From positions 6,886,001 to 6,950,000 of the forward strand of contig NZ_FNSO01000004.1 in NCBI RefSeq assembly GCF_900105945.1: a stretch of 64,000 nucleotides of DNA, written 5' to 3'. Shown piece after piece: positions 53,886 to 64,000 of the stretch. How positions within the stretch are numbered: position 1 is the stretch's first letter; each line of letters starts with the position of its first letter. Below the pieces are notes generated by a model. It was not told where the DNA came from, ran no database searches, and saw only the letters and a program-made list of their open reading frames with translations. This stretch comes from Amycolatopsis tolypomycina (GTDB lineage Bacteria; Actinomycetota; Actinomycetes; Mycobacteriales; Pseudonocardiaceae). The translations under genes and the position numbers were made by a program.

Positions 53886-53944
53886 GCCTCCTTGCGCACG
53901 AAAGTCCGTGGCCCGGCGAGGCCGGCGCTGGGAGCATGGCGGGC

Positions 53945-54415
53945 ATGTTCGAAGAGAAGCGGGTCCCCGACCGGCAGATCCGGGCCGTGCAGACCGAGAC
54001 GACCGTCCGGGTCTACCTGGCCTGCTCGCCCGCCGCCGCCGATGCCGCGCTCGAGAAGCAGGCCTTCGAGCTGGGCGAGACACTGCAGCTCACGCCGTCG
54101 TTCCGGCTCGCGGCCCACGACAGCGACAACGGGCGCAAGCCGGGGCACGAGCGCGTCCTGGCCGTCGACCTCACCCGCGAAGGCTTCGAGCGAGCCCTCC
54201 AGGAGCACATCGAGTGGGTCCCGGAGCGAGATCTCGACCACACGCCGCTGAACTTCCAGGCGATCCGGATCGGCAGCGAGCTCCGCGACGAGTGGATCAC
54301 CGGCATCACCGACGTCACACCGGTGATGCGCGACATCGCCGGGCTGCTGGCCACCGACCAGCTCCACCTGGCGGTCAAGCTCGTCCCCCACGAACCGCCG
54401 TACGAGCTCGGCTAA
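53945..54415 (+). CDS. Hypothetical protein
   Basis: About 156 residues with no recognised family: VPDRQIRAVQTETTVRVYLA at the start, ERVLAVDLTREGFERALQEH in the middle and HLAVKLVPHEPPYELG at the end. Soluble, mixed alpha/beta. ATG 53945 has GGAG nine bases upstream; ATG 53936 is too near that site. It converges with the next gene, overlapping by four bases. Confidence 0.65.
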   Translation: MFEEKRVPDRQIRAVQTETTVRVYLACSPAAADAALEKQAFELGETLQLTPSFRLAAHDSDNGRKPGHERVLAVDLTREGFERALQEHIEWVPERDLDHTPLNFQAIRIGSELRDEWITGITDVTPVMRDIAGLLATDQLHLAVKLVPHEPPYELG

Positions 54416-54684
54416 GGCAGGGCCCGCCACTTCAGGGACCCCAGGCCCGCGGCCTCGACGTCCGGACGCGCTGCCCAGCGGACCGTCCCCGGCCGGACGT
54501 GGATTCCGGCCCCGACCAGCCAATCCGGCTCGTCGGGCTCCACCCAGGCCATCTCCTCGACGTCGGCAGGTGACAGCCAGACGGCCGAGCACGAGTCGCA
54601 CCGGAGCACGACCGTGCCGGACTCGGTGACCAGCGGCCGCACCAGGCCCTGGTCCCAGAACGACGGACATTCGACCAGCCACAT
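54412..54684 (-). CDS. Hypothetical protein with one CxxC
   Basis: A 90-residue protein beginning MWLVECPSFWDQGLVRPL, then VVLRCDSCSAVWLSPADVEEM, resembling a small zinc-ribbon-like cap, and ending GLGSLKWRALP. Function unknown. It diverges from kgd with about 260 bases between, and its stop overlaps that of the converging upstream gene. Confidence 0.6.
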   Translation of the reverse strand: MWLVECPSFWDQGLVRPLVTESGTVVLRCDSCSAVWLSPADVEEMAWVEPDEPDWLVGAGIHVRPGTVRWAARPDVEAAGLGSLKWRALP

Positions 54685-54942
54685 GGGCCCAGTGGAACCC
54701 GCCGGGGTGAACGTCCACCAGACAAGGAGCGAACCCCGGAAAACGAGCCCGGGAACCCTGTACCGGGTCCACTGCTTAAGGTTCCCTTAGCACATCTTGA
54801 TCGAGTCAGTGACCGATACCCTAGTGCGCCACGCCTCACACAGGCCGGTTCCATCACATCGCGGTCACCGAGGGGGTTAGCCTGGTAGGCGCATCAGCGG
54901 ATTCAAGATCGAGATCGAGACGGATAGAGGCGAGCCCCAGCC

Positions 54943-58644
<3,702 letters not shown>

Positions 58645-58651
58645 TCGCTTG

Positions 58652-58695
58652 AAAAAGGCCTCCCCACGGTTCCGGAACCGTGGGGAGGCCTTTTT
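58652..58695. terminator. Bidirectional terminator after kgd
   Basis: A 44-base perfect palindrome, half-site AAAAAGGCCTCCCCACGGTT then CC, ending in TTTTT on both strands. It stands between kgd and a converging gene. Confidence 0.95.
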
Positions 58696-59397
58696 CTATT
58701 CGAGGGACTCGGATGCGGCCTTGGCCAGGCTGTGCGCGTTGCGGCGGCACCGTTCGATGTTCCGGTCGGACGTGTCGGCGGCCGTGACGATCACGGTGAC
58801 GTCGACGTTGCCCTGGTAGAACCGCACCCCGCACTGCATGGTGCCGCTCTGGTCGTAGTCGACGTCGGCCGCCTTCGTGGCCTTGCCGATCTTCTCGGTG
58901 ATCGGCTTGGCCCCGCGATCCACTTCGATGTCGTAGCCCGCCTTCGCGTACCCGGGGCCGGCCCCCGAGCCCGGCTGCACCGACTTCGACAGCATCATCG
59001 ACACCGTGCCGGACGACGAACCGGACTTCATCCACGAACAGCTGAGCTGGGACAGCTGGATCCGGTCGTCCGAGCCGCTGGCGGGTTCGGCGGGGCTGTC
59101 CTTGGTCAACGGCGGCAGGTTGTTCATCCTGCTCCCGACCTCGCTGCACCGCGGCAGCGAGGAGTACTTGTCGGCTTCACCGGCCGGCGCACTCGAGGTC
59201 GGCGCGGCCGTGGACCGCTTGTTGTCGGCCGTCAGCAGGAAGAAGGCGCCGACGCCCACCCCGGCCAGCACGAGCACGCCGACCACCACGAGCACGACGA
59301 TCAGGGCGGTCTTCCCGCCCGGCTTGGGCGGCGGGTAGCCGGGCTGCTGCTGGTACGGCTGGTACTGCTGATACGGGTACTGAGGTCCTTGCTGCAC
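58696..59397 (-). CDS. Single-pass membrane protein with Gln/Pro/Tyr-rich N-terminus
   Basis: A 233-residue type II membrane protein. Residues 1-30 are VQQGPQYPYQQYQPYQQQPG-type; one membrane segment follows (TALIVVLVVVGVLVLAGVGV). The exported domain carries a few Cys (SLPRCSEV, QLSCSWMK, MQCGVRF, IERCRRN) and resembles DUF3558-like extracytoplasmic proteins of actinomycetes. Function unknown. GTG 59397 with TAATGT close by suggests a near-leaderless message. Confidence 0.7.
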   Translation of the reverse strand: MQQGPQYPYQQYQPYQQQPGYPPPKPGGKTALIVVLVVVGVLVLAGVGVGAFFLLTADNKRSTAAPTSSAPAGEADKYSSLPRCSEVGSRMNNLPPLTKDSPAEPASGSDDRIQLSQLSCSWMKSGSSSGTVSMMLSKSVQPGSGAGPGYAKAGYDIEVDRGAKPITEKIGKATKAADVDYDQSGTMQCGVRFYQGNVDVTVIVTAADTSDRNIERCRRNAHSLAKAASESLE

Positions 59398-59522
59398 GGA
59401 TCGGACATTAGGCCATTCGCCCGGCCTGAGCAGGCCGTTCACCCGAAATCGCCGGCGGCCTGCCTGCTCGGCGCGCGAAACCCGATTGCCGTCCACGGCC
59501 GGTTCGCGGCAAGGTGGCGATC

Positions 59523-60041
59523 ATGCTGATCCGCCGCGAGACGCCTGCCGACCGGGCGGCGATCCACGCCGTCCACAGTGAAGCCTTCCGCCGCGAAGCC
59601 GGAGTCACCCCGGTCGAAGCGCCGCTCGTCGACGAACTCCGCGAAGACGGCGACCTCATCAACCCGCTCTCGCTCGTGGCCGTCCACGACGGTGCCGTCG
59701 TCGGGCACGTCTGCTGCAGCCGGGCGCGCATCGGCGACGACCCGGCGGCCGCGGTCGGGCTCGGCCCGCTCGGCGTGCTGCCCGCGCACCAGGCCGGCGG
59801 CGTCGGCTCGGCGCTGGTGCACGCCGTCGTCGGCGCGGCGGACGCCCTCGGCCACGGCCTGGTCGTCCTGCTCGGCGAACCCGCCTACTACTCGCGGTTC
59901 GGGTTCGTCGAGGCGGCGACGCTGTCGATCGCTTCGCCGGACCCGAGCTGGGGCAAGTACTTCCAGGCGCGGACGCTGGCCGCGTACGAACCCACCCAGG
60001 CGGGCGCGTTCGAGTACGCGCCCGCGTTCTCCCGGATCTGA
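59523..60041 (+). CDS. GNAT-family N-acetyltransferase
   Basis: A 172-residue GNAT: RRETPADRAAIHAVHSEAFRRE, then VGLGPLGVLPAHQAGGVGSALVHAV with the acetyl-CoA loop (QAGGVGSA), and VLLGEPAYYSRFGFVEA. The YYSRFGF segment is typical of the YhbS group, putative acetyltransferases of small molecules or tRNA. ATG 59523 has AAGGTGG six bases upstream. Fourteen bases separate it from the following oxidoreductase gene. Confidence 0.85.
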   Translation: MLIRRETPADRAAIHAVHSEAFRREAGVTPVEAPLVDELREDGDLINPLSLVAVHDGAVVGHVCCSRARIGDDPAAAVGLGPLGVLPAHQAGGVGSALVHAVVGAADALGHGLVVLLGEPAYYSRFGFVEAATLSIASPDPSWGKYFQARTLAAYEPTQAGAFEYAPAFSRI

Positions 60042-60054
60042 ACAGGAGCCGCGC

Positions 60055-61014
60055 GTGTACGCACCGACCTCGTCCGTGGGTGTCCGCATCAACCGTGAGC
60101 AGCCGCCGTCCCGGCTGATCGAGCTGGCGAAGCAGGCCGAAGCCGCGGGATTGGACGAAGTCTGGCTGGTCGAGGACTGCTTCTGGGCGGCAGGCATCGC
60201 CACGGTCGCGACGGCGCTGGCGGTCACGTCGACGATCAAGGTCGGCATCGGCGTACTGCCGGCGGTGGCACGCAACCCGGCGATCGCGGCGATGGAGCTC
60301 GCGGCGCTGGCCGAGCTGCACCCGGACAGGCTGATCGGTGGCTTCGGCCACGGCGTGGCGTCGTGGATGCGGCAGATCGGCGCGTACCCGGATTCCCCGC
60401 TGGCGGCGCTGGAGGAGACGCTGCTGGCGGTCCGGCGGCTGCTGGCGGGCGAGCGCGTCTCGATGGACGGCAGGCACGTCCACCTGGACGAGGTCGAGCT
60501 GGTGTTCCCGCCGTCGTCGCCGCCCCCGCTGGTGGCCGGCGTCCGCCGCCCGAAGTCCCTGGCGGTGGCGGGCGCGACGGCGGACGGCACGATCCTGGCC
60601 GAGCCGTCCCCGCCGGAGTTCGTCCGGACGGCCCTCGAGGCCATCGCGGCCACGGGCCCGCACGCCATGGTGACGTACAACTGGCTGGCCCTGGGCGACC
60701 GCGAGCGGGCACGCCGGACGGTCGCGGAGTCACTGACGCCGGGCTCCCGGGTCCAGGTCGAGGGCCTGCCGTTCGCCGGGGAGTTGCTGGCCTTGATGGA
60801 TTCGACGTCCACGGTGGACGAACTGGCGGCGGGCCTGCGCCCGGAGTGGCTCGACCGCCTGGCGATCTGCGGAGACGTGGACACCTGCGCGGCGGCGGTC
60901 CGCGCGCTGCACGAGGCCGGCAGTGGCTCGGTGGTGCTGCTGCCGCTGCCGGAGGAGCCCCCGGAGAAGGGCATCGAGGATGCGGGCCGCGTGGCGGCGG
61001 CGGTGCGCGGCTGA
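60055..61014 (+). CDS. LLM-class flavin/F420-dependent oxidoreductase
   Basis: A 319-residue luciferase-like monooxygenase-family protein: RLIELAKQAEAAGLDEVWLVEDCF, VGIGVLPAVARNPAIAAMELAAL and RLIGGFGHGVASWMRQIGAYP. The last pattern (GxGHG...WMxQxG) is common in F420-dependent methylenetetrahydromethanopterin-reductase-like members. Cofactor is therefore FMN or F420; substrate unknown. GTG 60055 has AGGAG six bases upstream. Probably co-transcribed with the GNAT gene. Confidence 0.85.
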   Translation: MYAPTSSVGVRINREQPPSRLIELAKQAEAAGLDEVWLVEDCFWAAGIATVATALAVTSTIKVGIGVLPAVARNPAIAAMELAALAELHPDRLIGGFGHGVASWMRQIGAYPDSPLAALEETLLAVRRLLAGERVSMDGRHVHLDEVELVFPPSSPPPLVAGVRRPKSLAVAGATADGTILAEPSPPEFVRTALEAIAATGPHAMVTYNWLALGDRERARRTVAESLTPGSRVQVEGLPFAGELLALMDSTSTVDELAAGLRPEWLDRLAICGDVDTCAAAVRALHEAGSGSVVLLPLPEEPPEKGIEDAGRVAAAVRG

Positions 61015-61063
61015 GACCGGAAAAGGAGTTCACCCACCCCGGCCGGCGTGCCACGATCGGGCC

Positions 61064-61666
61064 ATGCCGGTCGACCAGCACCTTCTCCTGGCCTTCCTCG
61101 TCACCACCGCGATCGCGATGGTGACCCCGGGTCCGGACATGCTCTTCATCCTCGGCTGCGGCATGCGCGGCGGCCCGAAGGCCGGCCTGCTCGCCACCGC
61201 CGGGGTCGCCACCAGTGAGGCCATCCACGTCGCCGTGGCCGCGGCCGGGCTGGCCGCGCTCTTCGCCGCCGTTCCCGTCGCCTTCACCGTCGTGCGGGTC
61301 GCCGGCGCGGCCTACCTCATCTACCTGGGCGTGCAGGCCATCCGGAACCGCAAGCCGCTCGTCGAACGGAAAAGCGACCGCGCCTTCCTGTCCGGCCTGC
61401 TCACCAACCTGCTCAACCCGAAGATGGTCACGTTCACCATCGCCTTCCTGCCGCAGTTCATCGACCCGGCACGGGGCCACATCTGGCTGCAGTTCGCCGT
61501 CCTCGGGGCGATCATGATCGTGTTCGAGTTCCTCGTCGACGGCACCGTCGGCGTCCTCGCCGGCCGCGTCGGCGGGTGGGTCCGGAAGAAGAAGAACCAA
61601 CGGCGGATCGAGGTCGCCACCGGCGGGATCTTCATCGGCCTCGGGGTGAAGCTCGCTCTCGACTAG
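61064..61666 (+). CDS. LysE/RhtB-family amino-acid exporter
   Basis: A 200-residue membrane protein with five to six segments. Family marks are FLVTTAIAMVTPGPDMLFIL, GPKAGLLATAGVATSEAIHV, AYLIYLGVQAIR and GLLTNLLNPKMVTFTIAFLPQF. These proteins export amino acids such as homoserine, threonine or lysine. AAGGAG lies well upstream of ATG 61064. It ends in the left arm of a long inverted repeat. Confidence 0.9.
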   Translation: MPVDQHLLLAFLVTTAIAMVTPGPDMLFILGCGMRGGPKAGLLATAGVATSEAIHVAVAAAGLAALFAAVPVAFTVVRVAGAAYLIYLGVQAIRNRKPLVERKSDRAFLSGLLTNLLNPKMVTFTIAFLPQFIDPARGHIWLQFAVLGAIMIVFEFLVDGTVGVLAGRVGGWVRKKKNQRRIEVATGGIFIGLGVKLALD

Positions 61667-61667
61667 C

Positions 61668-61780
61668 GCCTGTATCGAAGTGAGGGGCCGACCTTGAGTC
61701 ACCGCCGCCGATCGCGAGCGGGCTGAAGGGGCACCTTCAGCCCCGCGCCATCGCGACCACTGCACCACTTCGATACAGGC
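61668..61780. repeat. Nested inverted repeat between converging genes
   Basis: GCCTGTATCGAAGTG (61668-61682) is inverted as CACTTCGATACAGGC (61766-61780). Inside, GGGCTGAAGG (61720-61729) pairs with CCTTCAGCCC (61734-61743) around GGCA, and GATCGCGA/TCGCGA words add pairing. The pattern could be a two-way terminator or a small non-autonomous element. Confidence 0.75.
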
Positions 61781-61781
61781 T

Positions 61782-62255
61782 CTAGCTCGCCGCAGCGGCG
61801 ATCCTGGCGTGCGCCTGCCGGGCTTCGCGGTTGAGCTTCTCCAGGATGGCTTTGGTGTTGCCGGTCGGATCGCACTCGGGCTGGATCTTGACCGGCGTCT
61901 TGAGTTCGTCGCCGTCCGCGAGCACCACCCAAAGCGAGCCGCGTACCGGATCAAGGTTGTCGTAGTAACTCGGACGGTGGATGAACTTCCGGATCCCGGC
62001 CCAGTCGAACTCGCGGGAACGCGCCAGCCCGCGCAGTCGGACGCCGCTGTCGCTCGTGTAGACGCCTATTGTCCGGATCCGGTAGTGGCCGTAGGCGATC
62101 ACCGCCACGGTTGCGACACTCCACACGAACTGGGTGGCCCCCAGCGACGCTCCGAGGACGGCGACGGCCGCGAACGTCAGCGAGTAGCCGACGACGAACG
62201 GCGTCCGCCACCAAGCTTCGGGCGCCACCTGACGCCATTGCCTGATCTGAGTCAT
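61782..62255 (-). CDS. Bacterial PH-domain membrane protein
   Basis: A 157-residue protein with two N-terminal membrane segments (FVVGYSLTFAAVAVLGASLG, FVWSVATVAVIAYGHY) and a PH-like domain (IRTIGVYTSDSGVRLRG, FDWAGIRKFIHRPS, GSLWVVLADGDELKTPV). Such PH proteins are common in actinomycetes and of unknown function, probably membrane-surface scaffolds. ATG 62255. It lies between a LysE gene and an osmoprotectant operon, without clear relation to either. Confidence 0.8.
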   Translation of the reverse strand: MTQIRQWRQVAPEAWWRTPFVVGYSLTFAAVAVLGASLGATQFVWSVATVAVIAYGHYRIRTIGVYTSDSGVRLRGLARSREFDWAGIRKFIHRPSYYDNLDPVRGSLWVVLADGDELKTPVKIQPECDPTGNTKAILEKLNREARQAHARIAAAAS

Positions 62256-62283
62256 CCGCTCGGCTCCCTGTCGTGAAGGCCCC

Positions 62284-62302
62284 GACCGAGGTGGATACCT
62301 CG
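62284..62302 (-). terminator. Hairpin after the osmoprotectant operon
   Basis: CCGAGGT and ACCTCGG with loop GGAT, about 100 bases past the substrate-binding protein stop, before the PH-domain gene. A weak terminator candidate. Confidence 0.35.
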
Positions 62303-62398
62303 GGTCTTGGCCTTGACACGCTCCAGAGGGCTCAGTGGTTGCCGATGATTTTCGACGCCTCGATGAACACCGCGGTCCGACGCTCCTCGGCCATCACG

Positions 62399-63271
62399 CT
62401 AAGCCCGCGCGAGGAAGTCCTCCGCGATGTCCAGCGGGTTCCGCTTCTCTTCCGTGAACTCGACGTTGAGCCGCGTCAGTTCCTCGGTCGTCAGGGCCGC
62501 CGAGACGCGGTTCAACGCCGCCACCTCGGCCGGTGACAGCGTTCCCCGGGCCACCAGTGGGACGATGTTCTGCGCCGGGAACATGTTCTTGTCGTCCACC
62601 AGCGGCACGAACCCGTTCGCCGCGATGGTCGACGACGTGCTGAACAGGTCCGCCACCTGGACGTCGCCCGATTTCAGGGCCGCCACCGTCACCGGGCCGC
62701 CCGTGTCCGTCGTGCGGATCTCCTTGAACTCGCAGCCGTACAACGCCTTGATCTTGTCCTTCCAGCGGCTGCTCCACTGGCCTGGGCCGCCGAACACCAG
62801 CTCGCCGCAGCGGGGGCCCAGGTCCGAGAACGTCTTGACGCCCGAGGCAGCCAGCTGCGGGCCGACCACCAGCAGGTCCTTGTCCTCCGCCGGCGCCTGG
62901 TCCAGCACCTCGAACCCCGGCGGAATCTTCTGCCGCAGCTGCGCGTAAACGTCCTGGGACGTCGTCGCCGTGGTGTCCTTGTCGAAGTAGCGCAACAGGT
63001 TCCCGCTGTAGTCCGGTACCACCGACAGCGACTTGTCCTGCAGCGCCTTGACGACGACCTCGCGGCTGCCCACCGGTGGCCGCACCGTCACGTTCGACGC
63101 ACCCGCCTGCCGCAGGGCACCCGCGTAGATCTGGGCCAGCAGCAGGCTTTCGCCGACGTCGGACGCCCCGATGATGATGTCGCCCGAACTGCCGCCCTCG
63201 CCGCCGCCCGCCAGGGGGTTGCCGCACCCCGCGGCCAGCACCAGGACCATCAACCAGGCCAGCCGCTTCAC
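62399..63271 (-). CDS. Osmoprotectant (glycine betaine/choline) ABC substrate-binding lipoprotein
   Basis: A 290-residue type OpuCC/ProX-like binding protein. The lipobox LVLAAGC (Cys16) marks lipidation. Typical segments are IIIGASDVGESLLLAQIYAGAL, VVPDYSGNLLRYF and ADLFSTSSTIAANGFVPLVDD. GTG 63271 overlaps the permease stop (GTGA). It is last of the operon, which takes up quaternary amines or other osmoprotectants. Ligand by family. Confidence 0.9.
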   Translation of the reverse strand: MKRLAWLMVLVLAAGCGNPLAGGGEGGSSGDIIIGASDVGESLLLAQIYAGALRQAGASNVTVRPPVGSREVVVKALQDKSLSVVPDYSGNLLRYFDKDTTATTSQDVYAQLRQKIPPGFEVLDQAPAEDKDLLVVGPQLAASGVKTFSDLGPRCGELVFGGPGQWSSRWKDKIKALYGCEFKEIRTTDTGGPVTVAALKSGDVQVADLFSTSSTIAANGFVPLVDDKNMFPAQNIVPLVARGTLSPAEVAALNRVSAALTTEELTRLNVEFTEEKRNPLDIAEDFLARA

Positions 63272-63951
63272 GCCGTCACCTTCTTCGCGGCCGCCGCGAG
63301 CCGGACGCCGCGCGGGACCAAAGCGCGGTTCAGCAAGGAAAAGAGCAGGTCCAGGACGATGGCGAGCGCCGTCGTCAGCACCGCGCCCGCGATCACCTCG
63401 GAATAGTCCAAAATGGCCAGTCCGTCGAGCAGGAACCGGCCCAGGCCACCGAGTCCGACGTACGCGGCCACCGCGGCGGTCGCCACCAGCTGGAGCACGG
63501 CGTTGCGGATGCCGCCCAGCACCAGCGGCAGGGAGATCGGCACCTCGACCTGCCACAGCCGCTGCCAGCCGGTCATCCCGACGCCCTCGGCCGCGTCGAC
63601 CACGCCGTGGTCGGTCGCCTGCAGCCCGGCGTACGTGCCGGCCAGGATCGGCGGCACGGCCAGCACGACGAGCCCGATGATCGTCGACGTGACGCTCTCG
63701 GTGAAGAGCAGGAACAGGAACGTGACCAGCCCCAGCGTCGGCAGCGCGCGGATGGCGTTGCCGACGCTCACCAGCGCCACCCCGCCGCGGCCGGTGTGGC
63801 CGACGAACAGCCCCAGCGGCACCGCGATGACCAGCGCGATCACCAGCGACAACGCCGTGTAGCCGAGGTGCTCCAGCAGCCGCTGCGGGATGCCGTCGGG
63901 CCCGGACCAGTGCGCCGGGTCGCCGAACCAGCGGAAGAGATCGGTGATCAT
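63268..63951 (-). CDS. Osmoprotectant ABC transporter permease (OpuCB/ProW-like)
   Basis: A 227-residue permease with about five or six segments and the EAA loop EGVGMTGWQRLWQVEVPISLPLV. Family opening LLEHLGYTALSLVIALVIAVPLG and ATAAVAAYVGLGGLGRFL are diagnostic. ATG 63951 overlaps the stop of an upstream gene (ATGA); a longer frame to 63969 is less likely. Works with the binding lipoprotein downstream. Confidence 0.9.
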   Translation of the reverse strand: MITDLFRWFGDPAHWSGPDGIPQRLLEHLGYTALSLVIALVIAVPLGLFVGHTGRGGVALVSVGNAIRALPTLGLVTFLFLLFTESVTSTIIGLVVLAVPPILAGTYAGLQATDHGVVDAAEGVGMTGWQRLWQVEVPISLPLVLGGIRNAVLQLVATAAVAAYVGLGGLGRFLLDGLAILDYSEVIAGAVLTTALAIVLDLLFSLLNRALVPRGVRLAAAAKKVTA

Positions 63952-64000
63952 GCGGCCACCCGGGTCCACGGCGTCAGGAGGTTTCGCGAGCCCACCAGCA
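63948..64000 (-). CDS. C-terminus of an upstream osmoprotectant transporter gene (partial)
   Basis: Only the last ~16 codons are in the window: LVGSRNLLTPWTRVAA then TGA, overlapping the permease ATG (ATGA, 63948-63951). The operon layout predicts a second permease or an ATPase; the tail alone cannot decide, though it looks more like a permease end. Confidence 0.55.
   Translation of the reverse strand, partial: LVGSRNLLTPWTRVAA

Overview
The window is high-GC actinomycete chromosome with many GTG starts, ATGA/GTGA gene overlaps, a Kgd-type 2-oxoglutarate enzyme, a CebR-type operator and TetR-controlled acyl-CoA catabolism. Gene content and interspersed repeats fit the Pseudonocardiales, most likely an Amycolatopsis-like genome; this is inference, since no rRNA or tRNA gene is seen.

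Layout. 1-4020 (minus): the end of a predicted conflict system, with a class III cyclase-like sensor carrying an effector-associated domain, a VMAP-type transmitter, a MoxR-type AAA+ ATPase and the N-terminus of a vWA-type partner that runs off the window. 4138-7965: an LtrA membrane protein and a FadE24/FadE23-like acyl-CoA dehydrogenase pair behind a palindromic operator. 7876-18715: a 10.8-kb actinomycete integrative and conjugative element (AICE). It has integrase, excisionase, RepSA-like initiator, TraB/FtsK translocase, Pra-like activator, a DUF5919-type regulator and a Pif-like Nudix protein, plus an AT-richer HEPN-DUF262 cassette. It sits inside the 3' coding end of the second dehydrogenase gene, whose displaced original end is still readable beside attR.

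18825-30531: an alpha/beta hydrolase, an SDR, a GNAT, methionine aminopeptidase behind a 28-bp palindrome, and an acyl-CoA dehydrogenase/biotin-dependent carboxylase operon likely for leucine-type acyl-CoA breakdown. A TetR gene about 3 kb away carries the same operator as that operon. Between them are a secreted SGNH esterase and a CebR-site cellulase. 31191-45558: metY-metX, a flavin monooxygenase, a PadR/VOC group with a frameshift, a PATAN-like/Roadblock operon, a PucR regulator, a secreted M43 metalloprotease, a repeat-rich phosphotransferase region, a quinone oxidoreductase and alanine dehydrogenase.

45615-64000: an OmpR regulator, a complete IS3-family element that has landed at codon 4 of an ABC-2 ATPase gene, its permease, a fused heterodimer-like ABC exporter, kgd, small membrane and acetyltransferase genes, an LLM oxidoreductase, a LysE exporter, a PH-domain protein and an osmoprotectant (OpuC/ProX-type) uptake operon running off the right edge.

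Three places repay attention: the left-edge conflict system, the AICE with its unusual protein-coding integration site and HEPN-DUF262 cargo, and the IS3 insertion into the ABC gene. Many short regulatory palindromes and repeat blocks lie between genes.
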